Source of the DNA: Eubacterium ramulus
Lineage (GTDB): Bacteria; Bacillota; Clostridia; Lachnospirales; Lachnospiraceae
Assembly: GCF_003122485.1 (NCBI RefSeq)
Contig: NZ_JRFU01000129.1
Span: 1 to 34,427, forward strand
Length of the DNA: 34,427 nucleotides
Reading direction: 5' to 3'
Part shown: positions 15,750 through 22,565 of the stretch, one piece after another
How the letters are laid out: every line of letters begins with the position of its first letter
Numbering within the stretch: the first letter of the stretch is position 1
Program-made: the position numbers and the translations under genes
The notes under the pieces: generated by a model
The model's database searches: none
What the model was told of the DNA's origin: nothing
Seen by the model: only the letters and a program-made list of their open reading frames with translations

Positions 15750-16025
15750 TTATGCGTTTACGATATCTTTTAATGCTTTACCAGCTTTGAATTTCGGAGA
15801 TTTGGAAGCCGGGATTTCCATATCAGCACCTGTCTGTGGGTTTCTTCCTGTTCTTGCTGCACGCTCAGCTACTTCGAAAGTACCGAAACCTACTAACTGA
15901 ATTTTGTCACCGTTTTTTAAAGTATCTGCAACGATGTCTGTGAATGCTGCTAATGCTTTCTCTGCGTCTTTTTTGGAAAGTTCTGCTTTCTCAGCGATAG
16001 CTGCTACTAATTCTGTCTTGTTCAT
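15750..16025 (-). CDS. hup: DNA-binding protein HU
   Basis: HU is the abundant dimeric nucleoid protein that bends DNA. It has 91 residues: [25 protein letters not shown] forms the dimer helices, [24 protein letters not shown] is the family signature leading into the DNA-binding arm, and [16 protein letters not shown] closes the fold. AGGAGG lies just upstream of the ATG. A strong consensus promoter and a strong terminator make it a single-gene unit with high expression. The codon choice is noticeably restricted (mostly GCT/GCA alanine), which fits high expression. Confidence 0.97.
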   Translation of the reverse strand: MNKTELVAAIAEKAELSKKDAEKALAAFTDIVADTLKNGDKIQLVGFGTFEVAERAARTGRNPQTGADMEIPASKSPKFKAGKALKDIVNA

Positions 16026-16079
16026 TATAATTGTCCTCCTATAAAACGAAACGTGTTCTCTTTTTTATTATATAGACTA

Positions 16080-16108
16080 TTTATACTTGTTTTCCCTGTA
16101 TTTGTCAA
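16080..16108 (-). promoter_or_regulatory. Strong SigmaA promoter of hup
   Basis: On the minus strand: consensus -35 TTGACA (16103-16108), a 17-bp spacer and a -10 TATAAA (16080-16085), about 55 bp before the hup start. Confidence 0.8.
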
Positions 16109-16163
16109 GGAAAACCACGTTTTCAGCGGTTTTCCAGACAGTTTTCAACATAAAAACAGTCTG
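16109..16163. terminator. Two adjacent hairpins between pgcA and the hup promoter
   Basis: GGAAAACC / GGTTTTCC (16109-16116, 16128-16135) and CAGACAGTTTT / AAAACAGTCTG with one mismatch (16135-16145, 16153-16163) lie back to back just after the phosphoglucomutase stop. Neither has a clean T-run on the minus strand, so termination of pgcA here is likely by position but not proven. Confidence 0.4.
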
Positions 16164-16170
16164 TTTTCTT

Positions 16171-17907
16171 CTAGCCAAGCATTGGCTCAACAATTGCCAT
16201 AACAGCGGCACCAAGTTCTGCTGCTTTGGCATCTGCTGCTTCCATGGTATCTGCTTTCACACCATAGTAGAATTTCAGTTTTGGCTCTGTACCTGACGGA
16301 CGGAAGCATACCCATGCTGCATCCGGAAGTTCGTAATACAGAACATTGGAATTCGGCAGACCTGTCGGTGTTACCTCACCGGTTGCCAGATCTGTAACGG
16401 TATCTTTCTTGTAATCTCTTGCTTTCAGCACTTTGTACTCACCGATCTGTGCCGGTGTATTGTCACGCAGTGTTGTCATGATCTCCTGGATCTTTGCAAG
16501 ACCTTCGATACCTTTTAATGTGATCGCTTTAACATCGTCTTTGTAATAGCCGTATTTCTCATAGAGATCCAGCATTGCATCCCACAGAGTCTTGCCCTGT
16601 GTCTTGTAGTATGCAGCTGCCTCACACAGTGCCATAGATGCAACAACAGCATCTTTGTCACGGCAGTATGTACCCGGAAGGCATCCGTAGCTTTCCTCCA
16701 TACCAAAAAGGTATGTGCCGTTTCCTTTTGTCTCAAACTCAAGCATCTTCTGTCCGATAAATTTGAAACCGGTCAGAACTTCATACAGTTTTACACCATA
16801 ATCTGCTGCGATAGCATCTGCAAGGTTTGTAGAAACAATAGATTTTACAAAGGCTCCGTCTGCCGGAAGTCCGTATTTTTCTTTTCTCTGACTGATCTCA
16901 TAAGCACCGATCAGGCATCCGGACATATTTCCGGTCAGGGAATGATATTCGCCTGTTTTGCTGTCTTTTACATAAACGCCAAGACGGTCTGCATCCGGAT
17001 CAGTTGCCAGTACCAGATCTGCATCCAGCTCTTTTGCCATGCCAAGTCCAAGAGTAAATGCCTCAGCAGCTTCCGGGTTCGGATAGCTTACAGTCGGGAA
17101 TTCACCATCCGGAAGTTCCTGCTCCGGAACTACATAAACGTGTTTGAAACCAAGCTCTTTTAATACACGGCGAACCGGGATATTTCCTGTACCGTGAAGT
17201 GGTGTGTATACAATTTTCAGATCATCTGCAACGGCATTGATGGCATCCTGATTCAGAACCAGTTTTTTCAGTTCTGCGATATACGGATCATCAATATTTG
17301 CGCCGATCACTTCATACAGACCTGCTGCAACGGCGTCCTCTTTGGACATTGTCTTGGTAGTTGCATAATCTGTCACAGCTTTTACCTCTGCCATGATTCC
17401 GCTGTCATGCGGCGGTGTGATCTGTGCGCCATCCTCCCAGTATACTTTGTATCCGTTGTATTCCGGTGGATTGTGGCTTGCTGTTACGTTGATACCTGCG
17501 GTACATCCAAGATAACGTACTGCGTAGGACAGCTCCGGTGTCGGGCGGAGGCTCTCAAAAATATATGCCTTAATGCCATTTGCTGCCAGACATAATGCTG
17601 CTTCATTTGCAAATTCCGGAGACATTCTTCTGGAATCATAAGCAATTGCAACACCTTTTGCCTGAGCCCCTACTTTAATGATGTAGTTGGAAAGTCCCTG
17701 TGTAGCCTTACGAACGGTATAAACGTTCATACGGTTCGTTCCGGCACCGATGACACCTCTCAAACCTGCTGTACCAAACTCAAGATCCATGTAAAAACGG
17801 TCTTCTATCTCTTTTTCATCATTTGCAATGTTACGCAATTCCTGCTTGGTATCCTCATCAAAATAAGGATTGTTTAACCAGGATTCATATGCTTCTCTGT
17901 AACCCAT
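16171..17907 (-). CDS. pgcA: Alpha-phosphoglucomutase / phosphomannomutase (phospho-sugar mutase)
   Basis: This enzyme interconverts glucose-1-phosphate and glucose-6-phosphate, linking glucan breakdown and UDP-glucose synthesis to glycolysis. The 578 residues show the four-domain alpha-phosphohexomutase plan: active-site phosphoserine in TASHNPPEYNGYK (Ser near 146), the magnesium loop TDPDADRLG near residue 310, the sugar-binding MEESYG and the phosphate-binding RPSGTEPKLKFY near the C-terminus. Length and N-terminus match the PgcA-type group of Firmicutes. AGGAGG precedes the ATG. It appears to be a single-gene unit with its own -10. Confidence 0.95.
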   Translation of the reverse strand: MGYREAYESWLNNPYFDEDTKQELRNIANDEKEIEDRFYMDLEFGTAGLRGVIGAGTNRMNVYTVRKATQGLSNYIIKVGAQAKGVAIAYDSRRMSPEFANEAALCLAANGIKAYIFESLRPTPELSYAVRYLGCTAGINVTASHNPPEYNGYKVYWEDGAQITPPHDSGIMAEVKAVTDYATTKTMSKEDAVAAGLYEVIGANIDDPYIAELKKLVLNQDAINAVADDLKIVYTPLHGTGNIPVRRVLKELGFKHVYVVPEQELPDGEFPTVSYPNPEAAEAFTLGLGMAKELDADLVLATDPDADRLGVYVKDSKTGEYHSLTGNMSGCLIGAYEISQRKEKYGLPADGAFVKSIVSTNLADAIAADYGVKLYEVLTGFKFIGQKMLEFETKGNGTYLFGMEESYGCLPGTYCRDKDAVVASMALCEAAAYYKTQGKTLWDAMLDLYEKYGYYKDDVKAITLKGIEGLAKIQEIMTTLRDNTPAQIGEYKVLKARDYKKDTVTDLATGEVTPTGLPNSNVLYYELPDAAWVCFRPSGTEPKLKFYYGVKADTMEAADAKAAELGAAVMAIVEPMLG

Positions 17908-17965
17908 GACATTAACCTCCTGTGTTCACTTCAATCATGTGAGCATATTTTGCTCATACACGTTT

Positions 17966-17971
17966 ATTATA
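17966..17971 (-). promoter_or_regulatory. -10 box of the pgcA promoter
   Basis: On the minus strand TGCTATAAT is an extended -10 about 60 bp before the pgcA start. The matching -35 region (TTTCCA at 17 bp) is weak, which an extended -10 can offset. Confidence 0.45.
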
Positions 17972-18024
17972 GCATAACGGTGAGTAATTGGAAACTAATT
18001 TTTTGCAGTTCGCGCATCATATCC

Positions 18025-18049
18025 GTGCAGATATCGCTCATATCTGCAC
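18025..18049. repeat. Perfect 10-bp inverted repeat between the CotS-like gene and pgcA
   Basis: GTGCAGATAT and ATATCTGCAC flank a 5-base loop. An outer pair GCAGTT / AACTGC (near 18005 and 18055) extends the fold. It starts 15 bp after the CotS-like stop. There is no T-run on the minus strand, so it is not a standard terminator; it may protect the mRNA 3' end. Confidence 0.5.
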
Positions 18050-18063
18050 ATAAAACTGCTCTC

Positions 18064-19083
18064 TTATAATTCCTGTTTCAACACCGCAAGAAATTCTCCT
18101 CTTGCCTGGTTCTGCCGGATCTCTTTCTGCAATTTTTCGTAATTTTTGCCGGAATCCCACACTTTCCGCGTGCGGTAATACTGATTGGCAATTTTCCAGA
18201 ATTTCTCCGGATAGGACAACCGGTAATAAAGACCTTGCAAATCCTGCGCCGTCAGCTCCTGTTTCCTGCGGTATCCCTCCAGAAGCTCCATGCCAAGCCG
18301 CACATTCCAGTTATTTTTCTCCATGATCTTGCGCATAAAATTCCCCAGATCCGAAATCTGAAGTCCGACTCCGGCATGCTCCAGATGAATCAGTGCCGCT
18401 CCATCCGGCGTAAATAAAATATTATGCTGATTCACTTCCCCATGGCAGATTCCCACCGTGTATCCGCCATCCTTTTCGGGATCTTTTTCCAGAAAATCCA
18501 CCACAGTTTCTGACTGCTGATAAAATTGATCAAAGAACTGTAAAAACAACCGTTCAAAATCACTTTTATTATTCCGCTTTAATATGTACTTGCGAATATG
18601 CCGCAGATCCCGGTCGTGTTTGCGGTATTCCACACAAAGTCCTCCGTTACTGTCTGCCTCCGCATTTTCCGTATTTTTCTGCTCCGATACATTTTTTTGT
18701 TCTGACACACGGACAAATTCTTCCCCACAGCAGCTTCGGTGAAACTGCGCCAGAAACGAAACTGCCAGCAGCAGATCGACTCTGTTATTTACTTCACATT
18801 CCCGCCCGCGCATCCAGCGGTGAAATGTATAAAAAACATGATCCACACCTTCTGTGAGCAGTGCGCCTTCTTTATTTTTCAGCATCGCATCACAGCGAAT
18901 CCCCTGCTGCTCCAGGCAGATCCCCAGCCAGTACAAAAATTCTGCTTTCTGTAAAGAGCCGGTATATTCCTTCAGCGCGAACAGATTCTGTTTTGATTCA
19001 CAGATCAGAATCCCCCGTCCCTTGTAAAATTTTTCAATCTCCGGTTCCTGTTTTTCCAGAACCTGTTCCACCTGATAATACAC
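18064..19083 (-). CDS. CotS-family spore coat protein, kinase-like fold with altered catalytic residues
   Basis: The 339 residues follow the CotS/YutH-type aminoglycoside-phosphotransferase-like fold: an N-terminal lobe with a single lysine candidate (FALKEYTG), the helix LLAVSFLAQFHRSC, then the catalytic-loop and metal-loop positions. The usual HGDxxxxN reads HGEVNQHN (His214, Glu216), and the usual D-F-D reads IHLEHAG, with His233 where the metal-binding Asp is expected. Family members with the aspartates are thought to phosphorylate small molecules or coat proteins; this one may only bind. The start is GTG at 19083 with AGGGG upstream, and that site lies inside a long hairpin. A short repeated SEQKN stretch (about residues 126-140) is probably a linker. 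Coat assembly is inferred from family. Confidence 0.82.
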   Translation of the reverse strand: MYYQVEQVLEKQEPEIEKFYKGRGILICESKQNLFALKEYTGSLQKAEFLYWLGICLEQQGIRCDAMLKNKEGALLTEGVDHVFYTFHRWMRGRECEVNNRVDLLLAVSFLAQFHRSCCGEEFVRVSEQKNVSEQKNTENAEADSNGGLCVEYRKHDRDLRHIRKYILKRNNKSDFERLFLQFFDQFYQQSETVVDFLEKDPEKDGGYTVGICHGEVNQHNILFTPDGAALIHLEHAGVGLQISDLGNFMRKIMEKNNWNVRLGMELLEGYRRKQELTAQDLQGLYYRLSYPEKFWKIANQYYRTRKVWDSGKNYEKLQKEIRQNQARGEFLAVLKQEL

Positions 19084-19087
19084 AAAA

Positions 19088-19156
19088 ACACCCCTTTATA
19101 TGATTAATGTACAATTGATTTCCGTTTTGCACTCTTTTAATCATATGAAGAGGTGT
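19088..19156 (-). repeat. 20-bp inverted repeat holding the CotS-like ribosome binding site
   Basis: Arms 19088-19107 and 19137-19156 pair over 20 bp with two mismatches around a 29-base loop. On the minus strand the 3' arm ends with AAAGGGGTGT, which is the Shine-Dalgarno of the CotS-like GTG, and is followed by TTTTTG. So the same stem looks like a terminator of the upstream cca gene and would also hide the ribosome binding site in any read-through transcript. CATATAA in the arm could be a late-sporulation -10, but no convincing -35 is seen. Confidence 0.6.
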
Positions 19157-19238
19157 GTTAAATTATGCCTTAGTGATGAAGTCCTTTATTTCTTATTGTT
19201 TCATGTAAAAATCACTTTATCTAAGGAACACAAGGAAC

Positions 19239-20570
19239 TTACTTATTTGAGTTAAAGTACCAGTCCAGTAACGCTTCTTTCTCATTCAGCTTCGGATCTT
19301 CCAGAACCTGTTCCAGCATCGCATGCAGGATTACACCAATCTCTTTGCCCGGTTGAATCCCTCTTGCGATCAGGTCGGAACCGTTTACTGCCAGATCCTT
19401 TAAGGACAGGCACTGATGTTTTTCTATGATCTGGCGATACATATGTTCATAGCGATCCACGTAAAGCAGTTTTTCCTGCTGTAAAAAGCTGCTCTGCGCC
19501 AGAATATCTGCCCGTTTTACCTCAAAAAGCTCCGGATACTGCTCCGTTCCGTTGCGGAAGATTGCCCGGCGGACTGCCCGTCCTTTCAATGGCGGACGAT
19601 CGTCATGTGCCCGAATCAGTGCGGTTACTTTTCGGATCGTATCGTTGTCAAATTTCAGTCTGCGCAGAATTTTACGCGCCATTTCTGCTCCAACTTCCGG
19701 ATGACCGTGAAAATGATGGATTCCGTTTTCATCCTCTGTGCGACAGACCGGTTTTGCCACATCATGGAATAGCATAGTCAGACGCAGCACTCTGTCTGCC
19801 CGGATTTCCTGCATGGAGCGAATTGTATGCACTCCCACCGTATAAATGTGATGTGGGTTATGCTGTTCTGTTTCCATCATGGTACAAAATTCCGGCAGGA
19901 TCACAGCAGCAATTCCGGTATCATAGATAGTTTTCATCTCCTCCGGATGATCGGATGTCACCAGTTTCACCAGTTCCACCTGAATCCGCTCTGCACTGAT
20001 TTTTGACAGGTTTTCCGCCATATCACAGATTGCCTGACGGGTGGCATCTTCAATAGTAAATCCAAGCTGTGCCGCAAAACGAACCGCACGCATCATGCGC
20101 AGGGCGTCTTCGGTAAAACGCTCCGTCGGCTCTCCTACACAGCGGATACGCTTCGCCTTTAAGTCTGCGATACCGTCAAAAGCATCCACCAGACCGGTTT
20201 CATCATTATAAGCCATAGCGTTAATGGTAAAATCCCGGCGTTTTAAATCTTCCAGCAGATTTGACGTAAAGATCACGTCCTTGGGATGACGGGCATCCTC
20301 ATATTCGCCGTCAATCCGGTAAGTAGTGACCTCAAATCCTTCCTTATCCATCAGCACTGTTACGGTTCCGTGCTGAATCCCGGTATCCACCGTCCGTGGA
20401 AAAATTGCTTTCACCTGCTGCGGTTTGGCAGACGTGGTAATATCCCAGTCTCCAGGGGTGCGCCCAAGGATACTGTCACGGATACAACCGCCTACCGCAT
20501 AGGCATCATAGCCATGTGCTTTCAGCTCACCAATGACGGTTTTTACTTTTTCCGGTAACTCGATCTTCAT
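19239..20570 (-). CDS. cca: CCA-adding tRNA nucleotidyltransferase
   Basis: This enzyme builds or repairs the 3' CCA of tRNAs without a template. From the ATG at 20570 it has 443 residues; a GTG two codons upstream touches the AGGAGG and is less likely. The N-terminal polymerase head has YAVGGCIRDSILGRTPGDWDI with catalytic Asp41 and Asp43, followed by the RNA-binding region RRDFTINAMAYN and DALRMMRAVRFAAQLGF. A C-terminal HD domain (LFHDVAKP near 267) gives it the longer architecture with possible phosphohydrolase activity. It lies downstream of proS and may share its transcript: the gap of 157 bp holds only a weak hairpin. Confidence 0.94.
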   Translation of the reverse strand: MKIELPEKVKTVIGELKAHGYDAYAVGGCIRDSILGRTPGDWDITTSAKPQQVKAIFPRTVDTGIQHGTVTVLMDKEGFEVTTYRIDGEYEDARHPKDVIFTSNLLEDLKRRDFTINAMAYNDETGLVDAFDGIADLKAKRIRCVGEPTERFTEDALRMMRAVRFAAQLGFTIEDATRQAICDMAENLSKISAERIQVELVKLVTSDHPEEMKTIYDTGIAAVILPEFCTMMETEQHNPHHIYTVGVHTIRSMQEIRADRVLRLTMLFHDVAKPVCRTEDENGIHHFHGHPEVGAEMARKILRRLKFDNDTIRKVTALIRAHDDRPPLKGRAVRRAIFRNGTEQYPELFEVKRADILAQSSFLQQEKLLYVDRYEHMYRQIIEKHQCLSLKDLAVNGSDLIARGIQPGKEIGVILHAMLEQVLEDPKLNEKEALLDWYFNSNK

Positions 20571-20619
20571 ACGCACCCTCCTGAACTTTTATTTTCTCAT
20601 GCTGATTTTTATTTTAACA

Positions 20620-20641
20620 GAAAAACGTCTCTGCGTTTTTC
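20620..20641 (-). terminator. Weak hairpin between proS and cca
   Basis: GAAAAACG / CGTTTTTC (8 bp, 6-base loop) is followed on the minus strand by TGTTAAAAT. It lies about 90 bp after the proS stop and 50 bp before cca. The poor T-run suggests partial termination at most. Confidence 0.3.
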
Positions 20642-20727
20642 CCGCCAGATTTGAGTCACAAAATGACATCTTCCTCTGCAAATCTGTGCGATCTCCTATA
20701 CTGAGGATCAGCTGTTTTTGCTGATTC

Positions 20728-22167
20728 CTAGTATGCCTTACCCCAGTAAACCAGTTTTTTCGCTGGTTTTCCACAGCATACGCATACATCAGAAATATGC
20801 TCCTGATCGTTAAACGGCATACATCTGGATGTTGCTGCTGTCTCTTCTTTAATCTTGTCCTCGCATGCACGGTCTCCACACCACATACCACGGATGAATC
20901 CCGGTTTATTTTCTACTGCGTCACAGAACTCGTCATAGTTGTGAGCATCTGTAATATGTGCATCACGATGTGCTTTTGCACGCTCGAACATGTCTTTCTG
21001 AATGGTCTCTAATAACTCAGGAACTACATTCTCTACTTCATCCAGAGAAACAACTGTTTTTTCACGTGTATCACGACGAACCAGTACACACTGATTGTTC
21101 TCAATATCTTTCGGTCCTAACTCTACACGGATCGGAATACCACGCATCTCCTGCTCAGAGAATTTCCATCCCGGACTCTTATCAGAATCATCTAATTTTG
21201 CACGGCATACTTTGCCCAAACGCTCCTGAATCTCCTGTGCTTTCTCCAGAACACCTTCTTTTCTCTGCTGGATCGGGATTACCATAACCTGTGTCGGTGC
21301 AATGTGCGGCGGCAGAACCAGTCCGGAATCATCGCCGTGAACCATGATAATGGCACCGATCAGACGTGTGGTCATACCCCAGGATGTCTGATGTACATAC
21401 TGTAATTTGTTCTCTTTGTCTGTATACTGGATGCCGAATGCTTTTGCAAATCCATCGCCAAAGTTATGACTTGTACCGGACTGCAGTGCTTTTCCATCAT
21501 GCATCAGTGCCTCGATGGTGTAAGTAGCCTCAGCTCCTGCAAATTTCTCTTTCTCTGTCTTCTGTCCGCGGATGACTGGCATAGCCAGTACTTCCTCACA
21601 GAAATCTGCATAAAGGTTCAGCATCTGTACTGTACGTGCCTCAGCTTCTTCAGCAGTTGCGTGAGCGGTATGACCTTCCTGCCATAAGAACTCTCTGGAA
21701 CGAAGGAACGGACGTGTTTCTTTCTCCCATCTTACAACGGAACACCACTGATTGTATACCTTTGGCAGATCGCGGTAAGACTGGATATCATTTTTATAAA
21801 AATCACAGAATAATGTCTCCGATGTCGGACGTACGCAGAGACGCTCCTGCAGCGGGTTTAATCCACCGTGTGTTACCCATGCAACTTCCGGTGCAAATCC
21901 TTCCACGTGATCCTTCTCTACATTTAAGAGGCTTTCCGGAATAAACATTGGCATGTATACATTCTCTACACCGGTCTCTTTAAAACGACGGTCAAGCTCT
22001 TTCTGAATGTTCTCCCAGATCGCATAACCTGCCGGTTTGATGACCATGCATCCTCTGACGCTGGAATAATCGGTTAATCCTGCTTTTTTTACTACATCTG
22101 TGTACCACTGTGCAAAATCCACATCCATAGATGTAATGGCTTCTACTAATTTTTTGTCCTTTGCCAT
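20728..22167 (-). CDS. proS: Prolyl-tRNA synthetase, archaeal/eukaryote-like type
   Basis: ProRS charges tRNA-Pro with proline. The 479-residue length and the sequence [19 protein letters not shown] at the N-terminus, with no inserted editing domain, mark the short type found in archaea, eukaryotes and many Clostridia, not the long E. coli type. Class II motifs are seen: motif 2 [28 protein letters not shown] and motif 3 region [22 protein letters not shown]. The C-terminal domain has conserved cysteines (WCGDRAC near 425, CVCCG near 465), which bind zinc in this type, and ends in the typical tyrosine (WGKAY). A T-box leader and a consensus promoter precede it. SD is GGAGATACAG. Confidence 0.96.
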   Translation of the reverse strand: MAKDKKLVEAITSMDVDFAQWYTDVVKKAGLTDYSSVRGCMVIKPAGYAIWENIQKELDRRFKETGVENVYMPMFIPESLLNVEKDHVEGFAPEVAWVTHGGLNPLQERLCVRPTSETLFCDFYKNDIQSYRDLPKVYNQWCSVVRWEKETRPFLRSREFLWQEGHTAHATAEEAEARTVQMLNLYADFCEEVLAMPVIRGQKTEKEKFAGAEATYTIEALMHDGKALQSGTSHNFGDGFAKAFGIQYTDKENKLQYVHQTSWGMTTRLIGAIIMVHGDDSGLVLPPHIAPTQVMVIPIQQRKEGVLEKAQEIQERLGKVCRAKLDDSDKSPGWKFSEQEMRGIPIRVELGPKDIENNQCVLVRRDTREKTVVSLDEVENVVPELLETIQKDMFERAKAHRDAHITDAHNYDEFCDAVENKPGFIRGMWCGDRACEDKIKEETAATSRCMPFNDQEHISDVCVCCGKPAKKLVYWGKAY

Positions 22168-22480
22168 GACTGTATCTCCTTTACACTTATTTAAGATAGA
22201 AAAAGCCGGAAATCCAATCCCTCATAGGGACCGGAATTCCGGCGGTACCACCCTGCTTATATGCATTATGCTGCATATCCACTCAATACCGTTAACGCCG
22301 GTTCTACGCCATACTCATCGCATGGGGCTCAGGGCTCGGTTCCAAATGTTCCAAACAAGGATGTCGCAGCATACATGCATCACATGTACATCCTCTCTCT
22401 GTAGAATTTCCCACCTGTACTATTTCCCGTCACAGCTGATTTCTTATTATATGTCTTTTCTAATTGAAAAACTGTAATCA
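22168..22480 (-). promoter_or_regulatory. T-box riboswitch of proS
   Basis: On the minus strand the 310-base leader contains the T-box antiterminator sequence GGGTGGTACCGCC (22241-22253), immediately overlapping a terminator stem GCCGGAA / TTTCCGGC with TTTTTC (22200-22242). Upstream, Stem I is visible with the AGAGAG element and the GGATGT / ACATCC arm (near 22330-22400). In the specifier region GGAACCGAG, the likely specifier is CCG (proline). Uncharged tRNA-Pro would stabilise the antiterminator and allow proS transcription. A TATAAT at 22446-22451 lies inside the leader and is probably not the promoter. Confidence 0.92.
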
Positions 22481-22486
22481 ACCGTT

Positions 22487-22515
22487 ATTCTAAGCGAATC
22501 TGACGGGAATGTCAA
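22487..22515 (-). promoter_or_regulatory. SigmaA promoter of the proS T-box leader
   Basis: On the minus strand: consensus -35 TTGACA (22510-22515), a 17-bp spacer and a -10 TAGAAT (22487-22492). The start falls at about 22480, just before the T-box Stem I. A hairpin in the preceding 22520-22565 (CAGCG/CGCTG inside GTTTC/GAAAC) has no T-run, so termination of the upstream gene is unclear. Confidence 0.75.
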
Positions 22516-22565
22516 GAGAGTGTTTCGCGCTTCAGCGTATGCGCTGCCTCAGAAACCGTTCTTTC

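Noticed and set aside
22446-22451. TATAAT as the proS promoter
   Set aside because: No -35 at correct spacing; TTGACA-17-TAGAAT upstream is better and puts the start before Stem I of the T-box.
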